Origin: Stenocarpella maydis
Lineage: Eukaryota > Ascomycota > Sordariomycetes > Diaporthales > Diaporthaceae
DNA length: 64,000 nt
Assembly: GCA_002270565.1 (NCBI GenBank)
Contig: NQMI01000004.1
Span: forward strand, 749,065 to 813,064
Reading direction: 5' to 3'
The notes beneath the pieces are model-generated. The model saw nothing but the letters and a program-made list of their open reading frames with translations, was not told the DNA's origin and searched no databases. Below are positions 1-10,842 of this stretch, piece by piece; position 1 is the stretch's first letter; the number at the start of each line of letters is the position of its first letter. The translations under genes were made by a program, and so were the position numbers.

Positions 1-119
1 TAGGCATAACTCGGCTCGAGAAGGTCCGTGTAAGCGTAGCAGCCTGACTGTATTTCTCTGCGGAGCTCTTCGATCTCGGGCTGGGTCAAATTAGCGAACA
101 GAGGCTGCGTCGACGACAT
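1..119 (-). CDS. 5' end of an unknown protein, cut by the window edge
   Basis: Reading leftwards from an ATG at 119-117 there is an uninterrupted frame of 39 codons to the window edge. It begins MSSTQPLFANLTQPEIEELR and is rich in Glu/Arg, suggesting a helical start. The rest lies outside the window and I do not recognise a family. The upstream base context (AAA near the ATG) is compatible with a fungal start. It could still be a chance frame. Confidence 0.4.
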   Translation of the reverse strand, partial: MSSTQPLFANLTQPEIEELRREIQSGCYAYTDLLEPSYA

Positions 120-180
120 TTTCGCAGTGCCTAGGGTAACAGTCCGTTAAAGAGCCGACCGAATTCTTTCACAGCGCTGT

Positions 181-1290
181 CAACCTTGAAAGTGACTTGT
201 ACGGTGCAGGACTTGAGGTCGACTTGGGTGTCTTCTGCTTGAGTATGCGAAAAGGTAGAGGCGCAGAAAAAGATCGTACAAGAACATCAGCGTTTCCGAA
301 CGAAGGATGTTCGCAGATTTATGTCTACTGTCGTATCTAGGAAGACCGCAGCCGAGATTCGTCGCTCCCATGTGCATTGATGCTGACGAGTAGTAATGGG
401 TGAACCATGTAGGCTGAGCAAGCCACTGGTACAATTCTTCCTCCGCCGAGACGGATGCGATCCTGAGGATCCAATCCATGCTCTACTGATCCAAGACACC
501 TCTGCTCAATTCCATTGGCTACCAGACTTGTGGGTTAGCGATCGAGCCAGGGACCAAGCGCCGTAGGACAATAGCCTAGACCCGTGAAGCTCAAAACGTG
601 GCTTGCCTTATTGTACAGGGTCCTTTCGAAACAGGGCCTTTATTATACGAGCAAAGCGGGTCCGGTGCGAACAGCTTCTTTCTTGCGCGAAGGATTGAGT
701 GGGTCGCTTGGAAGGGAGATTACGCATTGTGGCTTGGGCTGACGCCCTACGGCTGGGGCCAAAGCGAGCGCAGTCGACAAAGACAACGCAGAAGCTCACT
801 CTGCCAGCAAAGGACCGGAATTCGGAGACGGAAAGCAGTATCCGGGATAATGTGTTTTGCCATAGCCGGTGGAATTGATGGAGACGCCGTCGCTGGGATT
901 TCTCGGCTTCCACAGGATATTATTCGAACCATTTATCATCCCGGTACAGAAGGTACATATGTATTTGGTGCCCCTCTTGTGCGTGTGGTAGAGATTCAGC
1001 CTCTACATTTTTGAAGAGCCGGACAGTGATGGTTCAAGCAGAGGGTTGTCACAGAGCTCAGCTATGATGTCTGGGTTTCATGATCACATGTGCAAACTCA
1101 ATTGGGTGTGGCCTTGGCCCCGTCTATCCTAGATCCAATACTGCCTCTCTATCAATCTGTCTTATCCAGTCCCCGCAAAACTGTCTTCGGACAGACAAAA
1201 GGTGGCGGAAAGCCTCGAGGCACACAGTCGCAACAATACTGAGACCGCTCCCAGGGCTTCTTCATCAGAACTTATCACTACGGTTAGTCG
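181..1290. other. Spacer with no supported gene
   Basis: About 1.1 kb between the truncated gene at the left edge and the stop of the GMC gene. A plus-strand frame of 138 codons at 598-1014 has no recognisable domain, signal peptide or splice partners and overlaps equally long antisense frames. I read the stretch as non-coding. Confidence 0.4.
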
Positions 1291-1293
1291 CTG

Positions 1294-3099
1294 CTACTCC
1301 AATGACGGCATTGCGATACTGACCTTCTTGTCATCTCCGTCCCCTAATTTCGACAGGTGGTCGGCGAGTCTCATTGCCAGTGCTGTTAGAGTCTTTGATG
1401 GATTCGCCTTTGGACTAAGTGGAAAGACTGAAAGATCACAGACGTAAAGATTATTTACGTCATGTACTTGCAGATTAGAGTCGACCACTCCCTTATATAG
1501 ACCGCCGCAGCGGTTTGGGCGATCCATTCTCATCGTTCCAACTTCGTGGGCAACAGAGCCCCATTTCGCAAGTTGGGGCTCGTCCACGCCTTCAAACTCG
1601 AAAGTTTTTCGAACTGATTTGACAAGCTCCTTCAGTTTGTTGTCGAAGGCCTGAGAGGAGTCGAGCCTCTTGCGCTTGATTCGAAGCAGGGGCTTTCTGT
1701 AAATGACAGATGTGCAATCAGACCCGCTGAGAATAACTTTGCCAGATTCGTTCAGTGGTGCCTCGAACTCCAGCATGACGTTGAGCACGTTGACCAGGTC
1801 CGACTCCTTTGGCACCGGATTGGCTTCCCCTGTGGAAAAGCCATGGCCATAGAACTTCTCAGCATGAATGCATATTGTCAAAAGAGCTGGATTTCCATTG
1901 ACCTTGACATTGCAACTGAGTTCCAGGGGTTGCTCCTCAATTTGTCCGTCCTCGATGCGCTTCCAGTACTTAGCCATCCAAATCTCATGGTCCGTAAGGC
2001 CTTGCCCAACAAACTCATGGTTCTTTTGGAAGTTGGCCTTGCCCTTCGTTCCACTTCGCAAAGCAATAGCGGCCGTATTGACTGTTCCCGCACACAAAAC
2101 CACCTTTGTGTGCGCATCGACTGGGAGAGTGTGTATTCCTTCACTGTCCCTTAGTGTCAGTGCCTCAACTGTATCGCCGTCTGCGTTGAGACTGAAGTTG
2201 ACAACCTCCACGCCACAGACAATCTTGGAGGGCTTTTCTGTTTTGTACATCTGATCCACCAACCAATCCGCTGTTGAGTAGGCCCCTTGAGGGAAATAAT
2301 AGAGGCGAGACCCATCAGCGAACTCGGCCCCCTGAGGTACAGCGACTGCTTTGTCGTCCCGAAAATGCTTAACGGCGTTGTCGAGCTTGGCTTCCGCTGT
2401 CTTAATATCATCGCTGCCAGAAGCGTACGCAAAGTCACCCGGTGGAGAGTTTGCGAGAAGCCTGGCTGCCTTGGTATACCATCCCTCGCCAGTCACGGTA
2501 ATCGTGCTGCCTCTGTGGCCAGGCGGGTCATCACCACCCACTTGCTGATGCGCAGTATCCCACAGAGATTGAGCAATCTCCGGGGGGAAGTTGGCCTTGA
2601 CAACATCTTCGACAATCTCTGGAGACTCAAGACTCCAGAATAGACTCCGTCCCCCAATCCCATACCAGGGCTTGCCACCGCAGGCAGATGGATCCGGATC
2701 CTCTGATGAGGGTTCGGAAGGATCGGATGGTGCAAGGTCCCACTTTCCGGGGAGCATGTTGTAAAGCAGCTCATTGTCCCGACCTGGGGACTTTTGGCTT
2801 TCGTGGTCGAAGTGAGGTCGAGAAGTGTTCAGACAATGGGTGAGAAACTCAGTCTTGCCCCTTTCTATGACAAGAACCTTCTGATTGTTTTCAATCAACA
2901 TCCGAGCAACAGCACCGCCACCCATTCCAGTGCCAACAATGATGTATTTGAATTTTCCGTCGTGACTGCATGAGTCTGAGCCGGAGCTCGCAGCCTTCTG
3001 TTGCAGACCCTTCACATAATCAACAAGAGCCTGGGCCAAAGACTGATCAGATTTTCCATTGACAGAATCGAGAAAGAGGGACTCAAAAAGTGATTCCAT
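1294..3099 (-). CDS. GMC-family FAD oxidoreductase, pyranose-oxidase-like
   Basis: Single-exon frame of 601 residues. An FAD dinucleotide-binding start is clear at about residues 53-80 (IIVGTGMGGGAVARM, ending VLVIERG). The C-terminal GMC domain has AHEVGTMRM with a candidate catalytic His518. It then has NNLYVCDLSVFP and KANPSKTLTALAMRLADHL, where Asn566 occupies the second active-site position. A His/Asn pair instead of His/His is known from pyranose 2-oxidase and relatives, so a sugar or similar alcohol is a plausible substrate, passing electrons to oxygen or a quinone. There is no signal peptide, so it is probably intracellular. About 50 polar residues precede the FAD motif. The length fits the family (about 580-620). 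No intron or lesion is visible. Confidence 0.85.
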   Translation of the reverse strand: MESLFESLFLDSVNGKSDQSLAQALVDYVKGLQQKAASSGSDSCSHDGKFKYIIVGTGMGGGAVARMLIENNQKVLVIERGKTEFLTHCLNTSRPHFDHESQKSPGRDNELLYNMLPGKWDLAPSDPSEPSSEDPDPSACGGKPWYGIGGRSLFWSLESPEIVEDVVKANFPPEIAQSLWDTAHQQVGGDDPPGHRGSTITVTGEGWYTKAARLLANSPPGDFAYASGSDDIKTAEAKLDNAVKHFRDDKAVAVPQGAEFADGSRLYYFPQGAYSTADWLVDQMYKTEKPSKIVCGVEVVNFSLNADGDTVEALTLRDSEGIHTLPVDAHTKVVLCAGTVNTAAIALRSGTKGKANFQKNHEFVGQGLTDHEIWMAKYWKRIEDGQIEEQPLELSCNVKVNGNPALLTICIHAEKFYGHGFSTGEANPVPKESDLVNVLNVMLEFEAPLNESGKVILSGSDCTSVIYRKPLLRIKRKRLDSSQAFDNKLKELVKSVRKTFEFEGVDEPQLAKWGSVAHEVGTMRMDRPNRCGGLYKGVVDSNLQVHDVNNLYVCDLSVFPLSPKANPSKTLTALAMRLADHLSKLGDGDDKKVSIAMPSLE

Positions 3100-3105
3100 G
3101 TTCCT

Positions 3106-3709
3106 CTAACTTGGAAGAACGTTGATAAGGTCGATAATGGATCGCAAGGCGAGCAAGAGTGGTTCTGCGTTGCTGTGAGCAGTTAAATAGAGAGTTGCAA
3201 ATAAAATTGAGCAGAAGATACAGCCTCTTAAATACCTTTGGAGTCCGGTTTCGTCGGTGAATTTGGGAAAACTTGAGCGAAATGCTATCATGTGCTTTCG
3301 GGAATGTAACTCTGATGATCTACCATGCGGGCTGATTGACATCAAATCAAAAAGCTTTCCTGGACACCATCACAGCTCACAATCCATCAATCATAGAAGC
3401 CCAAAGCAAACCATGAGCTACAGGGGACGGGCTGAAAATATGCATATAGGCAATAAGTGCCTAATCCAGCTCTTTTAGATGCCAATGGGGAAGCTGAAGA
3501 TATCGGGAACACCGACCTTCCAATGGTTCGCCACGAGAACGCCGAGACTTAGATGATCTTAATCTCAGCTTTCAGGTGGGCTTAAACCGGCAGAGATAAC
3601 GGTATTGCCATTTTCGGGTATACTTCTCGCTGGCACTGCTGGTCAAGCACCTAACTAGAGCGGCCACGACGTTCCAAGTTATACAGGCTATTAACACACA
3701 AGAAGAGCA
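3106..3709. other. Promoter region of the GMC gene
   Basis: About 600 bp between the GMC start and the 3' end of the split BBE pseudogene. TA-rich stretches precede the GMC start on the minus strand. No open frame with domain content was seen. Confidence 0.4.
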
Positions 3710-4154
3710 TCAAGCGTGTGAAAGGGTGGTCACCTTCTGTGTTCGCCTTGTACCACTCCGGAGCTCATGTAAAGGCGGTTGGCCAGAACTAGCATGAATA
3801 AGAGAGGCAAGGTCGGGGTAGATGCTAAGAGATTCTGATATATTCTGGAGCTGCCATAGTGTGAAGCTGGGGTCGTATTCGAACTTAATATCCAAAAAAA
3901 AGCTCGTAACTATCTCCACAATGGCCTTCCCTCCAGCTCGGATTGTCATATGTGGCCTTATTCGTGTAGGCACCAGACCGCCACCCGGTGTAATAGCTAC
4001 GAAGAGGCCCTGCCACTCATTCACTCGTCGTTGAACTACCTGCAAGTCGACTGATGACGAGTCGGGTTTGAAAAGCACCCCAACATTCATAGTGTAAAGG
4101 GAATCTCTCCATGCTAGAAGAACAGCATTGCTGGCAGAAGCTTGACTTTGTGTT

Positions 4155-4162
4155 ATATTCAA
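4155..4162. repeat. Target-site duplication, left copy
   Basis: ATATTCAA immediately left of the terminal inverted repeat. The identical 8-mer follows the right end at 7171-7178. It lies within the broken BBE frame. Confidence 0.85.
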
Positions 4163-4205
4163 GAAAACGGATATTCGCACCGGCAAAAAGGGATGGCGCA
4201 CCGGT
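4163..4205 (+). repeat. Left terminal inverted repeat of the MULE
   Basis: Starts GAAAACGGATATTCGCACCG. It pairs with the reverse complement of 7128-7170 over 43 positions, with two adjacent differences (CG against TA). Confidence 0.9.
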
Positions 4206-7127
4206 GGGTCTGCTGCAGCCAATCAGAAGCGTTTATTTGACCCACCTTCAACTACACTTCACCACCCGAATAGTGCTTTTTGTAGCTGCACTACCTACTG
4301 CTTTGCAACGCCTCTATCGTCACCAACTTCTCAACGACCACCCTTTATCAACGCTTTAATGCATTAATTAAATTTTCATTAGGATTAATCGTTTTTACAT
4401 TAAAAAGACCCCCTAGTCGCTCAGATATCAATTTTTCAGCATTGCGGTGATAGCGCAGCAACCTGATTACTTAGGTCTCAAGGCGCAGTGGCAGATTAAC
4501 TATATCAACTGGAACAATAACATCACTATAGCAAACTATCATCAACTAGCACTTTCTAACCCTCCTAGCTACTTAAAACTTTTTCATGATTGATATAATA
4601 CCTATAAGGACCTCAAGGCTGATTTAGATGAAGCCATGAAGGCTGCTAGCTTTGTAATGGTAACCAGAAGGTTAGAGGATAAGTAGGTGATATTAGAGTG
4701 CAGCTGAGGTGCTCAGCAGCCCTCAACTGCAACCACCACTAATGCCTCCACAATCAAGGCGGGCTGCAGCTGGCGAGCCCTTACCCATACAATGAAGGCA
4801 ACATCTAGCAAATGGAAGCTTATAATCTAGGAGGGCGTATATACTTTATACGGCCCTTAGAAGGTCCCTGAAGCTGAGCGAGGCTGGGTGAAGTTATTAT
4901 AACAACATTATAATCTTCTCGCCCGTATAGCTGCAGACCCATCCCTTGCCAAGCTAAAGAAACTCAAAGCAGCCCTCCGCCAAGAGTACCTAGAGGTGCT
5001 ACTAGGGCCTAACACTATAAAGAATTGGCTTGCAGACTTTCAAAGGGCGAAGCAGGGCATCTACATACCTACCCAAGCTTTGCTGGACTAGCTTGAGAAG
5101 GAGGGCTGCTAGTATCATTAAACTGTTAACAATAAGGGCAACATTACGGGTATCTTCTGGTATATAAAGCAGCAGATTGAGTAGTTGCAAGAGCGACAAT
5201 TCTCACGGGCTATCTCGCTTAATTATACCTATTCAACAAACAATAAAAAGATGCCCTTCCTTTAGGCGATAGCAGTAACCTATATAAAGAAGATACTACC
5301 GCTATTTTAAGGCGTTGTTAATAACGAGTGAGAATCTAGCTTCTGGTAGCTTCTTAAGCAGGTTAACAAGCTTCTCTACTAATGCGGAAACAACCCTCCA
5401 AGCCTCTTTATTACTAACTATAATACTACTCTAATTAACGCCCTTAAGCACCAATTCCCTAAGGCATACCATTAGCTATATATCTTCTATATAAATATAA
5501 ACCATTATCCTTAACATTAAGAAGAAGTAGTATAAGCCGGCAATAATAAGAGCGATATTGGGAGGCCTGGAGGTAATGGCATCGGGAGCTCTGGAGGAAA
5601 ATATTATAAAGGGTGCGGAAGCTGAAGATCTTGAAGAGGATGATAAGGACCTTGCTTCCCTAATAGCACTAGCGAGAGGGAAGGCTACAGTACCCTCCCG
5701 GGTACCTAATGAGATCCCATATATTCAAACAGCCCTCTTAAACCTTATTAAGTTTATAGAGTACTCTATAGATTGTGAGGTCTATAATACGGCTTGGCAA
5801 TAGCTTCAAGAGATCTTCTTAGACCAGATAGCAATCCTCTAGTACCTTAAGACCTAGTATATTGATAAGGCGGAGGTCATCATCGCTAAATGGGCTGCCC
5901 ACTCAATCTACAGAATCCTTAACTTCAGCTTGCATATAACCTCCTCTATAGAGCAATAGCACCACTATATAAAGACCTATCTGGGCCACAGGATGAGCAA
6001 TCTTCTTTATCTAATGGAGGCTAATAAAGCTACTCTTAATGAGGCAGCTTGTGCCTTCTGTAATAAGGAGGGAAAGCAGAAGATAGTAGTACTTATAAAG
6101 TATAATGGGTAGAAGTGGCTTGGGAAGCTTATATAGTAAGTCGCTAGAGCAGCATTGGACCTTCTCGCGATAGAGCGCTAGAAGGCATTAAAGATACTTC
6201 AAAAAGAAGCCCTATGGGGGCACTACAGCCCTTCTAACTGCTACTATGCTATCTATAGTTAGTATGGCATTATCTATATGAATTATATTGCTAATAAGGA
6301 GGAGGCTTCCCTTCCCCTTAAGAAGAGCGACCTTCATGAAGCTTGGTACCTTAATCATAACCTCTGCGTTAATAACCCGCTCCTTAGTATACTATTGCTA
6401 AAGAAGGTTACCGCTATAAAGGGCAGGCCTCGGGATATCGCCACATTTGCTGGCAACAAGGAGGGCATCCTTAAGAAGCATAGGAAAGCCGTAATGGGCA
6501 AAAAGATAACCTCCAATACTACAAGTCTGGGTAGCAAAGCTAGGGATAAAATGAGGGTAATAACGGCTTTAGTATAGCGCGTGAATTCAGCCTTTAAGTA
6601 GAGCAACGTGACCCTCCAATCCCTAGATGAAGAGGACGCCTGTAGTAATAATACGCAGTATGCCGGCGTCCCTCTAAAGCAGCAGCCGGCAAGAAGGGTT
6701 ATAAAGAAGTCAACGTAGTAGCCTCGGAAGCAGAGGGCGCTAGCAGACATTATGAAGACTTCAGAAGCTAGCATACCCTTAAGCACAAAGTTAGGGGCTA
6801 AGCGGCAGCATATGGCGGCTATTAGAAGCATTAACTAGTTGCTACGGGTAGATCTGATGGTTGGGGATATCATCGGTAATAATAATGGCAACGGTGGTGA
6901 TAGTAACGATAAGGAGGAGATACTAAATAAGATTATAGTCTGTACGGACTAGATATGTAGCAAAACACTATTAATTTGAGCGATTGGCGCTGTAGCAGGC
7001 ATCGTGATGGTGACATTTGCTGTAGCGGTGATGGGGACATACGGCTATATTGGCAAAAACGTTAAAATAATAGTGCATATAGTGTTTTTGGTGGTGCAAA
7101 TTGTCTGTGCGTTGGGCCCCTGCATGT

Positions 7128-7170
7128 ACCGGTGTACCATCCCTTTTTGCCGGTGCGAATATCCGTTTTC
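7128..7170 (-). repeat. Right terminal inverted repeat of the MULE
   Basis: Reverse complement of the left repeat with two mismatches. The right target-site copy follows it directly. Confidence 0.9.
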
Positions 7171-7178
7171 ATATTCAA
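7171..7178. repeat. Target-site duplication, right copy
   Basis: ATATTCAA, identical to 4155-4162. Confidence 0.85.
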
Positions 7179-8582
7179 CGTATTACCACTGATACGTTTA
7201 ATGGGAAGTCAGAGTCTTCCGCGATTTAACTAGACACAGCAATCAGCTCCGGTAGGCGTTCCTCAATTGTTGATCGTGGGATCAGGCGACCACCGAGAGT
7301 GTTGTCGGTCGTGTACACCTTGGTAGGGAAAGTGTAGTCTTGATAATGGGTATAGAAGCTAGAGTGAATCTTAGTGTAAAACTTCGTGAGAGATATGCCG
7401 AAGCTTTCGAAATGTTGAACAAATGGAGTCAAAGCATCTTCGAGCTGGGATGGTGTGCCTCCGGGAAGTGTAGCCACGTCGAGAGAGAATGCTTGGTTAT
7501 CGAACCCCCAGGACATTACTAACCCAGGGATATCGTTCAGGGTCAGAATATGGGTCTGAAACGCGGTGATAGCATCCCAATCAGAGTCTGAGTCGATATT
7601 AGCAAAGGCTAGAGTTGCCCCGGCTGTTGGCCCGTCAGCGTAGGCTTTGACCGTCAACGACAGAACCACAGCGTAGGTACCTCCTCCACCACCACTCAAA
7701 GCCCAGTACAGGTCGGATTTCTCTCCAGGAGAAGCTGTCAAGTGACTGCAGTCTATAGTTACTACCTCAAACTCCAAAGTGTTGTCGGAAGCTAGTCCAG
7801 AGCTCGCTGCCAGAGGCCCATGTCCGCCGCCTTGGACGTAGCCTCCAGCCAAACCAATGGCAGGGCAATAGCTACCCACAACACGAAGCCGGCGATCCGC
7901 TGAAGCAGCAAACGCTTCCGAGAACTAGGCGCTGGCACCAACCTTGAGGGCTGGTCTGGTGTAGTAAGGACTTCCGTGATCGACAAACGACATGGTGTTG
8001 AGATGATGTGTCCATAGCGCCAAGGATCCTCGAGCAGATGATCGCCCAATGTAGTCATGGCCCGTGTTTTTAATGGAAATCCGGATTTTGTTGTCTCTGG
8101 AAAAGTCGAGCCCGGCTATGGCAGTCTCTGGGCTATCCATGTCCAACGCGTAAACCGCACATGCAATGTTGCCGAGCGAGCAACCAGACCGTGGTGCCGA
8201 AAATGGACTACATGATTTATTCAGCCAGCACGGGACATGGTGTGCACTAGATATTCATAGCTATCAACGCTTCAGTATAGTATCGTATCGAAAAAGCAAG
8301 GTTGACCAACTATGTCAGCGGTGACGACCATGTACTCTGTATGGTGACACACACATCGCTTCCTGGTTCACTGTAGCAAGCAATGGCTTTGGGGATGCTC
8401 TTGATGAGTCTGTCTCCAGTTGTTTCGTTTAAACGAGTCCACTGCTCGTCCGAAGGCCATCCAGAATCTCCAGGAAGATAGCGGCAGGGCCCATTGGATC
8501 GTTGTGGACGACCAGCCGCTCCCAGTGCCAACGCAGCAAATAAAAGGGCAAGCCCGGGCTGGCGACCACGAATTCCAGCCAT

Positions 8583-9093
8583 TGTGACGGTTGATACCCT
8601 CCAGCACTAGGGAGCGGTGTTGAATCGTATTATTTACAGGAATATCATCCGGGGGGGGGGGCCTCCTCCATAATTTGCGAGACCACTTATTGTGGACGGC
8701 TTCGCGATCACCCATGCGAGGGTTCGCATTGGAATCCGGACATGTTGCGTGACTGACAGCCGGACCAGTTACTGGTGAAATCTGCTCTCATACTTACAAG
8801 GCTGTTTCTGGTCCGCGTCTTTTCCACTGTTACCTAGGTACCCAAATAACCAGAGATGTCCTCCAAATGTCTCAAATTCGGGACACGTAGGGAATGCAGC
8901 TGAATCTCAAGTTGTAACACTGCTCAGGTGCCTCATTGATAGGTGGCGGCCATTCTTGTCTGATTCCGCGCCCAGATCCTTGCATCGATCTTGACTGCGC
9001 CAGCATTCCGTTACTTTTCCACGATCCTCAGTTTCCTATGCCAACAATTCTCAAGGGGCAGGCCCTTCTGCAAGCAGGTCTGAAATATCGCTG
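8583..9093. other. Spacer between the two BBE-type genes
   Basis: About 510 bp containing an 11-nt G run (8651-8661) and a TACCTAGGTA palindrome (8831-8840). It would hold the promoter of the split BBE gene and the 3' end of the intact one. No coding sequence seen. Confidence 0.4.
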
Positions 9094-10842
9094 CTAATAA
9101 ATAGGTGCGTAGAATCCAAACTTCCCAAAGGGATCGTACCTGGCCTTGAGGCGTCTCAGCCTCCACAGCCGCCAATCCTCGTAACCATACAGCGCCTCGA
9201 GGCTCTCATCGCCGTGTGCATAATTCACGTACGCATGGAGAGGCTGCCCGCTGCCATCCAGCAAGGAACGCCTCATCCTCCTCCCAAAGTCGGCCGCGAT
9301 GTTGTCCAGGGTGGCATTCCCCAGCGGGTAGTACATGGCCGGGCTGGCCAGGACCTGGTTGAAGCGGTCCGGGTACGCCGTCTCGTCGGCGGGGACAGCC
9401 CCAACCGCCCTGGTCGGGTACGCCTCGAGGAGGACGAAGGAGCTGCGCAGTTCCGGCGGGAGGGTGCTGTAGACGTCCAGAGTCGCCCGCAGGCCCGGGA
9501 TGTTCCACTCCCTCAGCGAGGCGCCGAATAGCATCGAGCTGCTGGACCCCTTGGCGCATGCCGGCGTGCCGTACGCTGCGCCTGCCACGGAGTTCATGCC
9601 TGTGATGTCCGTGGTGCCGGCTCTGATGCTCACTGGGAGCAGGGCGCGGACGCGGTCTGTATATACCGGCGGAACGGTGCCGCGGCCCTGCCAGATGAGC
9701 CAGAAGACGATGACTGGCTTTGTTTCCGAACCGAGTCAGTATGGGTTGTCCAGAACCACGCTTTCCGCTGGGTACAAAAAGGGTACGAGTACTCACATTC
9801 TCGGCATCCTCCTCGTGGCGAAACTCGAAATGTCCATAATGCGTCAACTCGACCGGCCGCGGCGACACCGCATCGCCCTGCAGCAACCCATTCGCCAGCC
9901 CGAACAGCGCCTCCAGCTTATCCTGCCTGAAGACGTACTCCTCGAAGGCCCATACTCGGCCCTGGCCCGGCTCGACGTCAAAGATGCGGTACCGGACCGA
10001 GGTCACGACGCCGAAGTTGTGGCCGGCGCCGCGGAGCGCCCAGAAGAGATCGCCGTTCACATTGGCAGAGGCGGTCACGGCGGTCCCGTCGGCGAGCACG
10101 ACGCGGGCCGAGAGGATGTTGTCGGCCAGCAGGCCGTGCTGCCCCTGAAGCCAGCCGTGGCCTCCGCCGAGCATGGGGGAGACGATGCCCGCGCAGTCGC
10201 ATGCCGTGGCAACTACAAAGCACAGCTATGTGTCAGTACACCGCTGTGGCAAGGCCAGAACAGAGAGACGGAAGGATAATGGCGTTCCCCCATACCGGCC
10301 TGCTTCCCCTTGGCCCACAGAGCCGCGATTACCTCGCCGGACTGCGTCCCGCCACCGATTGTCGCGCTCCTGCCGTCGTCGGAGACATGGATGTACGACA
10401 TGCCGCGCATTGAGATGCCGATCCCATTCCTGACATTTCCCAGGTCCCATGTCTCGCCGTGGCCGCCTGTGATGGCAAGAAACGGCCTGTTGGACGCGTC
10501 GGCGTACAGAATCTTGTTTGCGTCATGTATCACAGTCAGCAATGTTCAGTTATCCCTGACGCGAAACATGCCACATGAACCTGGGAATACCGTGTTCCGA
10601 ACATCCTGCTCTGTGACCACCCTGACCAAGGCATCCAGCTGTGGTTTCTTGGCCGCCAGGCTTACGGTACCGTTCACGAATCCTTCTGAGCCTGGGAGAT
10701 ATATGTCTGCATTTCCTGACAACAGGGGCCTCAGAGAGCTGAATGTCGTGTCAACCGGACCATGTATATCTCCCAGTGACCAGGCCGGGGCCGAGGAAAA
10801 TGCCTGGATCAGCATGCATAGCGTTGCACCTGTTGTTTTCAT
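9094..10842 (-). CDS. Secreted berberine-bridge-type FAD oxidase (intact)
   Basis: Four exons join cleanly: 10842-10591, 10512-10296, 10212-9797 and 9717-9094, giving 502 residues. I chose the ATG at 10842 because a signal peptide follows ([15 protein letters not shown]...). The longer frame upstream lacks one. The FAD domain has TEQDVRNT at the first junction, then [12 protein letters not shown] (His that can carry covalent FAD), [10 protein letters not shown] and [18 protein letters not shown] Cys pair (ACDCAG) sits just before that motif, where bicovalent enzymes carry the second FAD link. The C-terminus, [15 protein letters not shown], is the usual BBE tail. Introns are 78, 83 and 79 nt. 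The family oxidises sugars, alcohols or alkaloid-type substrates with oxygen; the substrate cannot be read from sequence. The broken relative lies just downstream. Confidence 0.85.

Larger units (their letters stand above)
4163..7170. mobile_element. Decayed Mutator-like (MULE) DNA transposon
   Basis: A 3,008-bp element bounded by 43-bp terminal inverted repeats (4163-4205 and 7128-7170, two mismatches) and flanked by an 8-bp duplication. The interior is AT/TA-rich and carries a plus-strand transposase relic full of TAG stops. Still readable are ITNYNTTLINALKHQFPKAY (about 5418-5480), the counterpart of the MULE 'TD..AL.NAI...FP.A' block. TSSIEQ-stop-HHYIKTYLG follows (about 5940-5990, the 'TSRIES.H..LK.YL' block), then KGRPRDIATFA (about 6420-6450, the GRPKG-like tail). 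No long frame survives, so it cannot encode its own transposase. Length, inverted repeats and duplication size all fit fungal MULEs. A hAT element would also give an 8-bp duplication, but the protein motifs argue for MULE. Confidence 0.8.
3710..8582 (-). pseudogene. Berberine-bridge-type FAD oxidase, split by a transposon and decayed
   Basis: The pieces read in order from 8582 to 3710. First comes a signal-peptide exon with RYLPGDSGWPSDEQW. After an intron near 8208-8335 comes a GCSLGN segment, then the FAD loop IKNTGHDYIGRSSARGSLAL. Then come the FAD-binding core (IGLAGGYVQGGGHGPLA) and the substrate domain (GGRLIPRSTIEERLPELI). The reading then jumps over the element at 4163-7170 to the tail (SNAVLLAWRDSL, then EYDPSFTLW). 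Lesions: in-frame TAG at 7925-7927 and TAA at 7226-7228, both one C-to-T step from Gln codons; a frame change next to the insertion; and two compensating frame changes in the last exon (after the TPGGG motif, near 3967, and at the T8 run near 3896-3903). The family oxidises alcohols or alkaloid-like substrates with covalent FAD. The gene is dead. A related intact gene lies just upstream at 9094-10842. Confidence 0.85.

Noticed and set aside
4163..7170. hAT-family classification of the transposon
   Set aside because: The 8-bp duplication fits hAT, but a 43-bp inverted repeat and the MULE protein blocks argue against it.
9500..10279. Plus-strand frame of 259 codons
   Set aside because: Antisense shadow of the intact BBE oxidase, whose exons join in frame with clear domain motifs.
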